Source: Chthonobacter rhizosphaerae
Lineage (GTDB): Bacteria; Pseudomonadota; Alphaproteobacteria; Rhizobiales; Pleomorphomonadaceae
NCBI RefSeq assembly: GCF_013839525.1
Contig: NZ_JACDIS010000003.1
Location: 62,001-126,000 of the forward strand
Length of the DNA: 64,000 bases
Direction: 5' to 3'
In this document: piece after piece, positions 24,778 to 33,365 of the stretch
How positions within the stretch are numbered: position 1 is the first letter of the stretch
Layout of the letters: each line of letters starts with the position of its first letter
Translations under genes and position numbers: made by a program
Notes under the pieces: model-generated
What the model saw: only the letters and a program-made list of their open reading frames with translations
What the model was told of the DNA's origin: nothing
Database searches by the model: none

Positions 24778-25347
24778 TCATGGGTCGCTCCGCCCGCGCG
24801 GTCCGTTCGGCGTCCGCGCGAGCGCCGCGAGGTCCACGTCGTCCTCCGTCTCGTCGTCCGGCACCGCCACGATGGCGTTGAACAGGCCGCGGGAGAAATC
24901 CTGCTTCGGTTCGGCCCGGTGCAGCGTGCGGAAGCGCTCGGCGATCGCGCCGTCCTCAACCGTGCGGGCGAGCGCCACGACGGTGCCCTCGGGCAGGTCC
25001 GCGAGGTTTTCGGAGAAGGCGATCTCCTCCTCGGCGGCGCGGCGGGCCGTCGGCAGGTCCGGCGCGCCGCACCGGTCCACCAGATGGATGGCCAGCCGCT
25101 CCACCGCCGCCGCCCGCTCCGCGTCCGTCACGCCGGACGCGACGGCGAGGGTCGCCCGGCCGAAGGACGTGAGCCCGAGGAAGCCGGTGCGGAACGCCTG
25201 CCGGCGCTTGCCGGCGAGCGTGCCCGGGTCGTCGCCCCAGAAGTGGAAGGCTCCGGACACGGCGATCTCGCCCTTGGCGGCGGGCCGTTCGAACACGAAG
25301 TCGTCGGAGGTGTCCAGACGTTCCACCTTGAGCAGCTTCAAAGCCAT
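24778..25347 (-). CDS. DUF6505 protein of the formate dehydrogenase locus
   Basis: 189 residues from ATG at 25347, chosen because MALKLLKVERLDTSDDFVFE is the typical start; a short upstream extension is rejected. The sequence includes GEIAVSGAFHFWGDDPGTLAGKRRQAFRTGFLGL and a C-terminal KQDFSRGLFNAIVAVPDDE block. It is cytoplasmic and lacks obvious catalytic motifs. Its first codons overlap the end of the lipoate-ligase-like gene by 10 bp, and DUF6352 follows 13 bp later. Function unknown; placement argues for a role in FDH biogenesis or regulation (inference). Confidence 0.75.
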   Translation of the reverse strand: MALKLLKVERLDTSDDFVFERPAAKGEIAVSGAFHFWGDDPGTLAGKRRQAFRTGFLGLTSFGRATLAVASGVTDAERAAAVERLAIHLVDRCGAPDLPTARRAAEEEIAFSENLADLPEGTVVALARTVEDGAIAERFRTLHRAEPKQDFSRGLFNAIVAVPDDETEDDVDLAALARTPNGPRGRSDP

Positions 25348-26069
25348 GGAGCCTCCGTCACCGGGTCGAGCCACGCCGGCCGGTGGGGCGCCGGCGGAAA
25401 GGCCGAGAGGATCCGCCCGTCAGGCCCGACGAGGTCGCCGTCCGGACCGATCCGCGCGCCGGAGGCCGGGGATGGATCGAGGCGCCCGATCAGTCCGGCC
25501 CCGATGCGCTCGAAGCCTTCGGCGAGCCAGAGGTCGGTCCGGGACAGGATGTGGGCGGCGAGGAGATCGCAGAAGGCGGCGGGATCGAGGTCGTCGAGCC
25601 CCTCCTCGGCGAGCGCCGTCCCGCGGACCCACTCGCCGGGCTCCCGCCCGGGTCCGGCCGCCAGCCGCACGGTCAGCCCCAGCACCACGGCCGCCGGCAC
25701 GTCGCGCCCCGTGACCGGCGCGGACGGCGCCAGCCGCACGCCGCCGGCGGTCGCGCCATGGATCAGCACCGTGTCCGGCCAGCGGAGCGTGACCGCCATC
25801 GCGGGCGGCGCGGCCGCCACGAGCGCGTCGGCGAGGGCGTCGAGGCCGAGGAGAAGGATGCGGCGGGCGCCCGACCATGGCTCCTCCGGTTCGAACACCA
25901 CCGCCACGTCCAGGCGGTCCGGTCGGAGAGCATGGACGAAGGCCCCGGCCCCGAGCGTCTCGGCCTGGCCGAGGGCATGGCGGAAGGCGGACTTGCCCTC
26001 GTCCGCCGGCACGGGCGTGAAGACGGGTGGCAGAACCAGCCGATCCTCCGGCGACGAGCGGTCGAGCAC
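25338..26069 (-). CDS. Biotin/lipoate-protein-ligase-like protein lacking the catalytic lysine motif
   Basis: 243 residues from GTG at 26069, with GAGG about 10 bp upstream; no better start is seen. The core follows the biotin/lipoate ligase fold. LRWPDTVLIHGATAGGVRL (residues 95-113) aligns with the W-P-N-D..G-R-K-x-x-G stretch of biotin ligases, but T107 replaces the catalytic Lys, and the N-terminal GRGR-type loop is absent. A C-terminal block (ARIGPDGDLVGPDGRILSAF) resembles the extra DUF4444-like domain of this family. It probably does not attach biotin or lipoate in the standard way. It leads the minus-strand accessory unit and is divergent from the polyferredoxin gene. Confidence 0.75.
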   Translation of the reverse strand: MLDRSSPEDRLVLPPVFTPVPADEGKSAFRHALGQAETLGAGAFVHALRPDRLDVAVVFEPEEPWSGARRILLLGLDALADALVAAAPPAMAVTLRWPDTVLIHGATAGGVRLAPSAPVTGRDVPAAVVLGLTVRLAAGPGREPGEWVRGTALAEEGLDDLDPAAFCDLLAAHILSRTDLWLAEGFERIGAGLIGRLDPSPASGARIGPDGDLVGPDGRILSAFPPAPHRPAWLDPVTEAPWL

Positions 26070-26204
26070 GTGCGTCCATCCTCGCGGAAGCGACCTGCGC
26101 GCGGCAGAACGCTTTTTCGCCCAAGACTTTCCCCCCGCCCTATATATAAACACGTAGCTATGTATCTCGGCCAACGCAAGGCCCGCGGCCCAGCCAGGAC
26201 GATC
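26070..26204. promoter_or_regulatory. Divergent promoter region with a TATATATAAA island
   Basis: 135 bp between the lipoate-ligase-like gene (-) and the polyferredoxin gene (+). TATATATAAA at 26141-26150 stands out from GC-rich flanks and could hold a -10 element for the plus-strand gene. A loose second half (TATGTA at 26159-26164) gives only a weak likeness to a ModE-type operator, so no regulator is assigned. Confidence 0.35.
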
Positions 26205-28241
26205 ATGACCGAAACCCCGACGACGGTTCTTCTCTGCTCCTGCGAAGACACCATGCGCCTTCACCCGTCGGCCGTTCGGGCGGCGGTTCCGGGCGCGGAG
26301 GTGAGGACGGTGCGCCACGCCTGCGGCGCCGACCTGGAGGCCTTCCGCGCGACCGGCGGCGACGGCGCCACCGTCGTCGCCTGCACGGCCATGTCGTCCC
26401 TGTTCGAGGCGGTCGCAGCCTCCGACGGCCGGCCCGGCGACCTGCGGTTCGTGAACGTGCGCGAGACCGCCGGCTGGTCCGCCGAGGGCGACAGGGCCGG
26501 GCCGAAGACAGCCGCCCTCGTGGCGGCGGCGCTTCAGGAGACCGCGGCCGTTCCGACCGTGACGTTCGAGAGCGAGGGCCGCGCCCTCGTGGTCGGCGCC
26601 GGCCAGGGTGCGGCCGACGCGGCCCGCGCGCTCCAGGACCGGCTGGAGGTGACCCTCCTGGTGCCGGACGTCGGCGCCATCCTGCCGTCCCGGCGGGACC
26701 GGTTCGCGCTCGTCGAAGGCAGGGCCCGCGCCGTGCGCGGCCACCTCGGCGCCTTCCAGGTGACCGTGGACGGCCACGCGCCGGCCGCGCCCTCGTCGCG
26801 CCAGGCGATCCGGACCGGCGCGCGCCAGGACGGCGTGGTCGTGCCGGCGGACATCCTGGTGGATCTCACCGGCGGCCCCGCCTTCGTCACCGCCGCCGAC
26901 CTTCGGCCCGGCTACGTGCGCGCCGATCCGCGCGACCGGGCCGCGGTCGCCGAGGCCCTGCTCGCCGCCACCGACCTGGTCGGCACCTTCGACAAGCCGC
27001 GCTTCATCGACTTCTCCGAAAGCCTCTGCGCGCATTCGCGCTCGCGCAAGTCCGGTTGCCGCCGGTGCCTCGACGTCTGCCCCACCGGCGCGATCAGTCC
27101 GGCCGCCGACCACGTGGTGATCGACCCGTTCGTGTGCGCCGGCTGCGGCTCCTGCGCGTCCGTCTGCCCCACCGGCGCCGCCTCCTACGCCCTTCCGGCC
27201 GCCGATGGCCTGATGCGACGCCTGCGCGCCCTCATGCTCGGCTACCGGGCGGCCGGAGGCGAGTCGCCGGTGGTGCTCTTCCACGACGACGGCCACGGCG
27301 CGGACCTCATCGAGGCGCTCGCCCGGTTCGGCGACGGGCTGCCCGCCCGCGTGCTGCCGGTCGCCGTCAATGAGATCACCCGGGTGGGCCCGGAGCAGAT
27401 CGCCGCCCTATTCGCCTACGGCGCCTCCGCGGTGCGCTTCCTCGGGCGCGCCCGCCCGCGGCACGATCTCGGCGCGCTCGCCGGCGCCATGACGCTGATG
27501 GAGCCCGTTCTCTCCGCGCTCGGTTACGGCGACGGCCTCGTCGGCCTCATCGAGACCGACGACCCGGACGCGCTCTTTGCGGCGCTCGCGACCGTGGGCG
27601 GGACGGCCGGAGCCCTTCGGCCCGCGACTTTCCTGCCGACCGGCCCGAAGCGGGCCGTGTTCGACCTTGCCCTCGCCCAGCTCCACGCGGTGGCGCCGAC
27701 GCCGGTGGACGCCGTGGCGCTTCCCGCCGGCGCCCCGTTCGGCCGGGTGGTCGTCGACACGGACGGCTGCACCCTCTGCCTCGCCTGCACGTCCGCCTGC
27801 CCGACCGCGGCGCTCGGCGACAATCCGGACCGGCCGATGCTCACCTTCGACGAGAGCCTCTGCGTCCAGTGCGGGCTGTGCGCCTCCACCTGCCCGGAGC
27901 GGGTGATCACCCTGGAGCCGAGGCTCGCCTTCGTGCGGCCGGGCGCCCAGCGTCAGGTGATCAAGGAGGAGGAGCCGTTCTGCTGCATCAGCTGCGGCAA
28001 GCCGTTCGGCACCCGCTCCACCATCGAGCGCGTGGCCGCCAAGCTCGCCGGGGCGCATTGGATGTTCTCCGGCGACGGCGGCCGGGCGGACCTGGTGCGC
28101 ATGTGCGACACCTGCCGGGTGACGGCCGTCACCCGCCGCGCGCTCGATCCCTACGCCGGTCCGGACCGGCCGAAGCCGCGCACGTCCGACGACCATGTCC
28201 GAGCGCGGGCTTCCATGGGGCAGTCCGAGGACAGCGCGTGA
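26205..28241 (+). CDS. Large polyferredoxin-like 4Fe-4S protein of the FDH locus
   Basis: 678 residues from ATG at 26205 (AGGA upstream). The N-terminus VLLCSCEDTMRLHPSAV resembles HdrA-like proteins. Cysteine-rich region 1 at about residues 275-330 holds CRRCLDVCP and CAGCGSCASVCP; region 2 at about 520-570 holds CTLCLACTSACP and CVQCGLCASTCP. That makes room for four [4Fe-4S] clusters. A further CCISCGKPF (about 593) and MCDTC (about 635) suggest a zinc or FeS site near the C-terminus. It is soluble. It may carry electrons for, or help assemble, the formate dehydrogenase (inference); homologues recur next to DUF3305/3306 genes. Confidence 0.85.
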   Translation: MTETPTTVLLCSCEDTMRLHPSAVRAAVPGAEVRTVRHACGADLEAFRATGGDGATVVACTAMSSLFEAVAASDGRPGDLRFVNVRETAGWSAEGDRAGPKTAALVAAALQETAAVPTVTFESEGRALVVGAGQGAADAARALQDRLEVTLLVPDVGAILPSRRDRFALVEGRARAVRGHLGAFQVTVDGHAPAAPSSRQAIRTGARQDGVVVPADILVDLTGGPAFVTAADLRPGYVRADPRDRAAVAEALLAATDLVGTFDKPRFIDFSESLCAHSRSRKSGCRRCLDVCPTGAISPAADHVVIDPFVCAGCGSCASVCPTGAASYALPAADGLMRRLRALMLGYRAAGGESPVVLFHDDGHGADLIEALARFGDGLPARVLPVAVNEITRVGPEQIAALFAYGASAVRFLGRARPRHDLGALAGAMTLMEPVLSALGYGDGLVGLIETDDPDALFAALATVGGTAGALRPATFLPTGPKRAVFDLALAQLHAVAPTPVDAVALPAGAPFGRVVVDTDGCTLCLACTSACPTAALGDNPDRPMLTFDESLCVQCGLCASTCPERVITLEPRLAFVRPGAQRQVIKEEEPFCCISCGKPFGTRSTIERVAAKLAGAHWMFSGDGGRADLVRMCDTCRVTAVTRRALDPYAGPDRPKPRTSDDHVRARASMGQSEDSA

Positions 28242-28390
28242 CCGCGTTCGCCGCCGGCCGGACGGGCCGGCGGCGTTAACAGGTCATTATCCTTGAATGT
28301 AAAAACTCGGGGCGTCCGGCTGCTCGAATCACCGGCAGCGCCCCGGTCGGCCTTCATTCGGCGACCTGACGATGATGTCTTGAGGCCCCG

Positions 28391-29257
28391 ATGATCGAAG
28401 CCGCCCTCGCCACCCGTCCGGCCACCCTGGTGACGGCGCCGCCCTTCTTCATCACGGGGTCGGGCCGCTGCGGCACGACGCTCGTGCGCCGCCTGATCCT
28501 GGAGCGGACCGACACGGTGATCCCGCCGGAGAACTACGTCCTCTCCATCACCCGGACCTGTTTCGGCACCGCCGGCGGCGACTGGTCGCTCGCCTCCTCC
28601 CACATCCTGTCGCTGTTGACCCGGGACCAGCGCCACTGGGCGACCTATCGCCTCGACGCCGCGGCCGTCCGGCGCGCCTTCGCCGAGGCGCGCCCGGAGG
28701 AGCGCCGACCGGAGATGGTCTGGCACCTGTTCGCGCGCGAGTATGCCGCCGCGGTCGGCCGGAGCACCTATGTGCGCTGGGGTGACAAGACCCCGCTCAA
28801 CGCGGACCACCTGCCGGCGATCGGACAGCTCTATCCGGACGCCCAGTTCATCTTCCTGGTCCGCGATCCGCTCGACGTCGCCCTGTCCTACGGCCGCATG
28901 GACGGGCGGGAGGGCCGGTTCCTGGAGGGCATGGAGCGGTGGATGCGCACCAATTCCGCCATCCTGGACTTCGTCCGCTCGGCTCCCGGCCGGTGCGCCC
29001 TGTTCCGCTACGAGGATCTGGTGGCCGATCCGGCCGGCGTCGTCGGCGAGGCGGTCCGCTTCCTCGGGCTGCCCCTCGGCGCGCCCGCGCCCGCTGCCGA
29101 CATGCTCGCCGACGTGGACGCCTTCCGGCACCTCAACAACGTCCTGAACCCGGTCACGACGGACTCCGTCGGCAAGGGCCGGTCGGAGCTCGCGTCGGAC
29201 GTCCGGTCGGCCATCCTGGAGACGACGGCGCCTTTGCGGGCCGTGTTCGGCTACTGA
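28391..29257 (+). CDS. Sulfotransferase family protein
   Basis: 288 residues. The PAPS 5'-phosphosulfate loop is FFITGSGRCGTTLVRRLI (residues about 19-36), and the 3'-phosphate site is FLVRDPLDVALSYGRMDG near residue 157. These are the two signatures of cytosolic-type sulfotransferases. It would move sulfate from PAPS to a hydroxyl on a small molecule, lipid or glycan. No PAPS synthesis or clear acceptor genes lie beside it. The EPS cluster 16 kb away is one possible user, but this is speculation. It is a single gene, convergent with the photolyase 3 bp away. Confidence 0.88.
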   Translation: MIEAALATRPATLVTAPPFFITGSGRCGTTLVRRLILERTDTVIPPENYVLSITRTCFGTAGGDWSLASSHILSLLTRDQRHWATYRLDAAAVRRAFAEARPEERRPEMVWHLFAREYAAAVGRSTYVRWGDKTPLNADHLPAIGQLYPDAQFIFLVRDPLDVALSYGRMDGREGRFLEGMERWMRTNSAILDFVRSAPGRCALFRYEDLVADPAGVVGEAVRFLGLPLGAPAPAADMLADVDAFRHLNNVLNPVTTDSVGKGRSELASDVRSAILETTAPLRAVFGY

Positions 29258-29260
29258 CCG

Positions 29261-30805
29261 TCACGTCGCCACCCGGTCGCCGACCTCCAGGCCGTCCAGG
29301 AAGGTCTCCGCGTCCCGCCGGATCTCCGCCCGCCGCTCGGCGGAAAAGCGTGCGAGCGTGCGATAGGGCATGGCCATGCGGGGGTTGCGGGACAGTATTC
29401 GCTCGTTCTCGATCAGGAAGTTCCAGTAGAGATAGTTGAACGGGCAGGCCCCCTCCCCGGTCTTCACGTCCGGCCGGTAGGCGCAGCCGGCGCAATAGTC
29501 CGACATGCGGTCGATATAGGCTCCGGAGGCCGCGTATGGCTTGGAGGCGAGAAGGCCGCCGTCGGCGAACAACACCATGCCGTGCACGTTCGGCAGTTCC
29601 ACCCATTCGTAGGCGTCCACGTAGACGGCGAGATACCAGGCCTCGATCTCGGCCGGCTCGATGCCGGCGAGAAGAGCGAAATTCCCTGTCACCATAAGGC
29701 GTTGGATGTGGTGGCCGTAGCCGGTGCGGCGGATGTCGCCGATCACCTGGCTAAGGCAGTTCATCTCCGTCTCGCCGCTCCAGTAGAACCAGGGCAGCGG
29801 CCGGTGGGCGGAGAGGATGTTGCTGTCCGCATAGTCGGGCATACGCAACCAGTAGATGCCGCGCACGTATTCGCGCCAGCCGAGGATCTGGCGGATGAAG
29901 CCTTCCACGGCATTCAGCGGCGCCCGGCCCTCCCGCCAGGCGGCCTCGGCGGCGGCGCACACCTCGCGGGGGGTGAGGAGGCCGACGTTGAGGTAGGGGG
30001 AGAGGAGCGAGTGGAACAGGAAGGGCTCGCCCTCCGCCATGGCGTCCTGGTAGGCGCCGAACCGGGCGAGGCAGTGCCGGACGAAATGATCGAGCGCTTT
30101 CAAGGCGTTGTCGCGGGTCACCGCCCACCCGAAGGGCTCCAGGTCGCCGAAATGGTGGGGGAAGCGGCGGCGGACGAGGTCGAGCACCTCGGCGGTGACC
30201 GGATCCGGCGGGAAGCGCTCCCGGGCGGGTATCCCGAGGCCGGCGGGCAGGCTCTTGCGGTTGTCGTGGTCATAGTTCCACTGGCCGCCGGCGGGCTCGT
30301 CGCCGTCCATCAGAAGCCCGGTTTCCCGCCGCATCTCGCGGTAGAAGAACTCCATCCGGTAGGTTCCGCGATGGCCGGCCCAGCGGCGGAACCGGGCCCG
30401 GGACGCGAAGAACCGGTCGTCGTCGCGGATCTCCACCGGCACGCCGACGAGATCCTCCCACCCGCGCATCGCCTCCAGCACCCGCCACTCGCCCGGCTCG
30501 GTGACGACGATTCGTGTCGGACGATGTCGAGAAACAGCCCGGGCGATCTCCGCGGAAAACGACCCGGCGTTGTCGGGCGTGTCGAGGCGGACGTAGTCGA
30601 CCCGGATCCCCTCCTCCCGCAGCCGATTCGCGAAGTGCCTCATGGCGCTGAGCACGAAGGCGATCTTCTGCTTGTGGTGGCCGACATAGGTGGTCTCGTC
30701 GGCGACTTCGGCCATCAGCACCACGTCGGTCGCGGGGTCGAGGTCGGAGAGGCTGGAGATCTCCCGGGTCAGCTGGTCGCCGAGGATGAAGCGGAGCGTC
30801 GTCAT
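29261..30805 (-). CDS. phrB: FeS-type bacterial cryptochrome/(6-4) photolyase (PhrB family)
   Basis: 514 residues from ATG at 30805. It opens LRFILGDQL, the start of the DPRP/FeS-BCP family. Four cysteines for a [4Fe-4S] cluster are visible: one in [11 protein letters not shown], two in [11 protein letters not shown] and one in [16 protein letters not shown]-binding segments [13 protein letters not shown] and [19 protein letters not shown] are present. These enzymes repair (6-4) photoproducts using light, or act as photoreceptors. Its start overlaps the stop of the DUF2256 gene as ATGA, a pairing often seen for this family. Length is normal. Confidence 0.95.
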   Translation of the reverse strand: MTTLRFILGDQLTREISSLSDLDPATDVVLMAEVADETTYVGHHKQKIAFVLSAMRHFANRLREEGIRVDYVRLDTPDNAGSFSAEIARAVSRHRPTRIVVTEPGEWRVLEAMRGWEDLVGVPVEIRDDDRFFASRARFRRWAGHRGTYRMEFFYREMRRETGLLMDGDEPAGGQWNYDHDNRKSLPAGLGIPARERFPPDPVTAEVLDLVRRRFPHHFGDLEPFGWAVTRDNALKALDHFVRHCLARFGAYQDAMAEGEPFLFHSLLSPYLNVGLLTPREVCAAAEAAWREGRAPLNAVEGFIRQILGWREYVRGIYWLRMPDYADSNILSAHRPLPWFYWSGETEMNCLSQVIGDIRRTGYGHHIQRLMVTGNFALLAGIEPAEIEAWYLAVYVDAYEWVELPNVHGMVLFADGGLLASKPYAASGAYIDRMSDYCAGCAYRPDVKTGEGACPFNYLYWNFLIENERILSRNPRMAMPYRTLARFSAERRAEIRRDAETFLDGLEVGDRVAT

Positions 30806-30999
30806 GGCCGGCGCGCCCCCTCGCCCGCCGCCCCGGCGGACGCCGCGCGGGCGGACCGCTTGAGGTCCCCCCGGCACCGGTCCGAGCAGGTGCGAACCTC
30901 GTCCCAGACCCGCTCCCACTTCTTGCGCCAGGCGAACGGGCGCCCGCAGGCGGCGCAGGTCTTGACGGGGAGATCGGCCTTGCGGCGCATCTTGGGCAT
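30802..30999 (-). CDS. DUF2256 zinc-ribbon-like small protein, coupled to photolyase
   Basis: 65 residues from ATG at 30999 (a TTG at 31008 is an alternative). [20 protein letters not shown] followed by VRTCSDRC gives two cysteine pairs about 20 residues apart, typical of DUF2256 and fit for one zinc ion. The C-terminus is basic and low-complexity. It overlaps the photolyase start by 4 bp and is thus translationally coupled. DUF2256 genes often sit beside FeS-type photolyases or are fused to them; the molecular role is not known. Confidence 0.85.
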   Translation of the reverse strand: MPKMRRKADLPVKTCAACGRPFAWRKKWERVWDEVRTCSDRCRGDLKRSARAASAGAAGEGARRP

Positions 31000-31083
31000 G
31001 GCGGGCAACGGCGTCCGGGCTACGTGTGCTCACCGCATACGCCCGCGGACCCATCATGGATCTGGCAACGATCCAACCTGCCG

Positions 31084-32496
31084 TCAGCCGCGCGGGGCCA
31101 CCCGCATCGGCATGCCGTCGCGCGGGCGGAGCGTGATCCGCTGGACCGGCGTCGGCGGCCCGTCGCCGGCGTAGGTGAAGCGGAGCGCGCCGACCAGGGT
31201 GGAGAGCACCAGCACCGCCTCCACCATGGCGAACTGGGCGCCGATGCAGACGCGCGGCCCGGCGCCGAACGGCAGGAAGGCGAACCGGTCGACGGCCTCC
31301 CGCGCGGAGCCGAGGAAGCGTTCCGGCAGGAAGCGACCGGGGTCGTCCCAGAGCAGCCGGTGGCGATGGAGCACGTAGGGGGCGATCACCACCGTGGCGC
31401 CCTTCGGGATCGGCACCCCGGCGACCGCATCGTCCTCGATGGCGGCCCGGGACAGGGAGGCGACCGGCGGGTAGAGTCGCATCGCCTCTTCCACCACCGC
31501 GCGGGTCATGGCGAGATCGTCGCCGGACAGCGCCGCGTCCACCCGCCGGCCTGCGGTGGCGTCGGCCTCCGCCTCCACGGCCGCGCGCACGTCCGGCGCC
31601 TGGCTTAGAAGGTAGAGCGACCAGGTCAGCACGTTCGCGGTGGTCTCGTGGCCGGCGCCGATGAAGGTGACGATGTTGGCGCCCACCTCCCGCTCCGTGA
31701 GGCCGACCCCGGTCTCCGGGTCGGAGGCCTTCAGGAGCGCGGTCAGGAGATCCGCCTCGTCCGGCGTGTCGCCCCGGGCGATCTCCTCCCGGCGGGCCTT
31801 GATGATGCGGATCACCTCGCCCTCGAAGAAGTCGATGGCGGGCCGCGCCAGGATCCGGCCGATCCGCGGCACGAAGGCGGGCGCGCGCAGGACGTCGAGC
31901 GGGTCGATCCGGCCTTGCGTCTCGAAATAGGCGGTGAGCGCCTTGGAGAAGGCCGAAGCGCCGCCCGCGATGGTGTCGGAGAAGAGCGTCTCGGCGAGAA
32001 TGTCGTAGGTCACGCGCGTCATGTCTTGGGTGACGTCTACCACCCGGCCGGCACGGCGGCGGGCCATCCGCTCGGCGGTCGCGACCGCCGGCGCCTCCAT
32101 GCGCCGGGCGAGCGCCGCCACGGCGCGGGGCGTGAAGAGGGGCGCGACGGTGCGGCGGGTGCGCTTCCACACGTCGCCCTCGGCGGTGAGCAGCCCGTCC
32201 CCGAGACCGGGCGCGAGCACGGACCGCTGGAGGTCGTCCTTGCGGTAGTTGGCGGCGTTCTCCACCATGACGTGTCGGATGGCCGCCGGGTCGGAGATCA
32301 CGACCGCGTGGCCGAGCAGGCTCTTGCCGGAGACGATCGGCCGCTCGAAATGGATCCGCCGCCAGATGGTGAGCGGGTTGGAGCGCAGCCGCAGGAGGAG
32401 TTCGGCATAGCCGAGCTCCCGCGTCCCCGGCTCCGGCGCGGGCGGCACCGGCCGGGGCGTGCGAACCGCGTCCGCGACGGCGATCGTATCGGCCAT
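31084..32496 (-). CDS. Cytochrome P450
   Basis: 470 residues, soluble. The heme-binding loop is FLPFGAGPRVCIG with the axial Cys about 45 residues before the end of the protein. The I-helix oxygen motif is GAGHETT and the K-helix ExxR is EEAMR. The N-terminus is a Pro-rich lead-in without a membrane anchor, so the enzyme is soluble. Overall layout is near bacterial class-I P450s of the fatty-acid/terpenoid hydroxylase kind, but no substrate can be inferred, and no ferredoxin or reductase lies beside it. The gene reads towards DUF2256 across an 84 bp gap. The start follows from the first good ATG at 32496. Confidence 0.95.
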   Translation of the reverse strand: MADTIAVADAVRTPRPVPPAPEPGTRELGYAELLLRLRSNPLTIWRRIHFERPIVSGKSLLGHAVVISDPAAIRHVMVENAANYRKDDLQRSVLAPGLGDGLLTAEGDVWKRTRRTVAPLFTPRAVAALARRMEAPAVATAERMARRRAGRVVDVTQDMTRVTYDILAETLFSDTIAGGASAFSKALTAYFETQGRIDPLDVLRAPAFVPRIGRILARPAIDFFEGEVIRIIKARREEIARGDTPDEADLLTALLKASDPETGVGLTEREVGANIVTFIGAGHETTANVLTWSLYLLSQAPDVRAAVEAEADATAGRRVDAALSGDDLAMTRAVVEEAMRLYPPVASLSRAAIEDDAVAGVPIPKGATVVIAPYVLHRHRLLWDDPGRFLPERFLGSAREAVDRFAFLPFGAGPRVCIGAQFAMVEAVLVLSTLVGALRFTYAGDGPPTPVQRITLRPRDGMPMRVAPRG

Positions 32497-32612
32497 GCTG
32501 TGCCCTCTCGTGCGGGAGTCGAGATGGTGTTCACTTATGGTGCGGGCGGGGGATTGCCAGGGCGGGACGACGCGACCCGAACCGCGGGCGCATGGCCGGC
32601 TCGGGGCGGGGG

Positions 32613-32697
32613 TGGGCTGCTCGGGGCGCGGGGGTGGGTTGCCGAGGGCGGGGGGTGGGTTGCCGAGGGCGGGGGGTGGGTTGCCGAGGGCGAGGGG
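32613..32697 (+). repeat. 21 bp tandem repeat
   Basis: Two perfect 21 bp units (32635-32655, 32656-32676) and a third with one change (32677-32697) follow a degenerate copy at 32613-32633. Each unit reads TGGGTTGCCGAGGGC plus a run of G. It lies in the non-coding gap between the P450 and phaC. Confidence 0.85.
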
Positions 32698-32750
32698 TGA
32701 GGTCTCCTGTGGCGCAGTTTGCGGACTTCTCGCGGCTTGAAGTCATCACC

Positions 32751-32850
32751 GTCATCCCGGCGAAGGCCGGGATCCAACCGTCGGCGGGAGTATATGCGCG
32801 GTCGCGGGTGATGGCACCGGCGGTTGGGCCCCGGCCTTCGCCGGGGTGAC
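32751..32850. repeat. REP-like inverted pair (BIME-like element)
   Basis: Two 28 nt arms, 32751-32778 and 32823-32850, are inverted complements with three mismatches, separated by 44 nt. Each arm is itself a palindrome-rich element of the CCCGGCGAAGGCCGGGATC type, common between genes in GC-rich proteobacteria. Transcripts could fold into a long cruciform or hairpin. Confidence 0.8.
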
Positions 32851-32995
32851 GCCCTGGACAAAGGGTGGCGGCACCGCCGGTCGCCGGGTGATGCCCTTGG
32901 CGGAGGGTGGCGGCACCGCCGATCGCCGGGTGATGCCCTTGGCGGAATGTGGGAGCACCGGTGTTCACCGGGTGATGCCCTTGGCGGAGGGGGAT
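32842..32995 (+). repeat. 42 bp tandem repeat next to the REP pair
   Basis: About 3.6 copies of a 42 bp unit beginning CGGGTGATGCCCTTGGCGGA. The units start at 32885, 32927 and 32969; an older diverged copy starts at 32842 inside the right REP arm. There are no unique spacers, so it is not a CRISPR. No open frame on it looks like a real gene. The gap continues to phaC at 33366 without a gene. Confidence 0.8.
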
Positions 32996-33064
32996 GCGGA
33001 AGCGCACGAGTGTTGTGCGGGACACCGCAGGGACACGCGCTCCACCCCGTCATGGTCCGCGAAA

Positions 33065-33132
33065 GCGGAGCAACCATGCTTTTTGCGGTGGAGGGCGGAA
33101 GGCGGAGCAACCATGCTTTTTGCGGTGGAGGG
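33065..33132 (+). repeat. 31 nt direct repeat, two copies at 37 bp period
   Basis: The 31 nt stretch starting GCGGAGCAACCATGC occurs identically at 33065-33095 and 33102-33132. Both copies contain CTTTTTGCGG. It lies in the same repeat-rich gap upstream of phaC. Confidence 0.8.
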
Positions 33133-33365
33133 GGAAAGCGTGGGTGGGCCGCCTTCGCGGGCCATGACGGGTGCGGAGTCTGACTCACATCAAGGAGTGC
33201 GGGCTGGGGCGGGCATAGGGTTGCCCGGATGAGGACGCGCCGCGCGCGGGAAGGCGCCGTCCTCGCGAAATCTATCTCGCGACGTTCCGACGGACGCACC
33301 GCGCGCGCGGGAGGGCGACGGCTCTCCGTTCCTGAGGTCCGCCCGCGCAGCCGAGGAGACGACCC

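Noticed and set aside
26141-26165. ModE-type operator before the polyferredoxin gene
   Set aside because: Only one half (TATATA) is convincing; the second half is a poor match and the spacing is uncertain.
32842-32995. Possible CRISPR array (regularly spaced 42 bp units)
   Set aside because: The units abut one another without unique spacers, and there are no cas genes.
32592-33232. Several short open frames across the repeat gap
   Set aside because: They consist of repeat-encoded low-complexity sequence without ribosome sites or conserved features.
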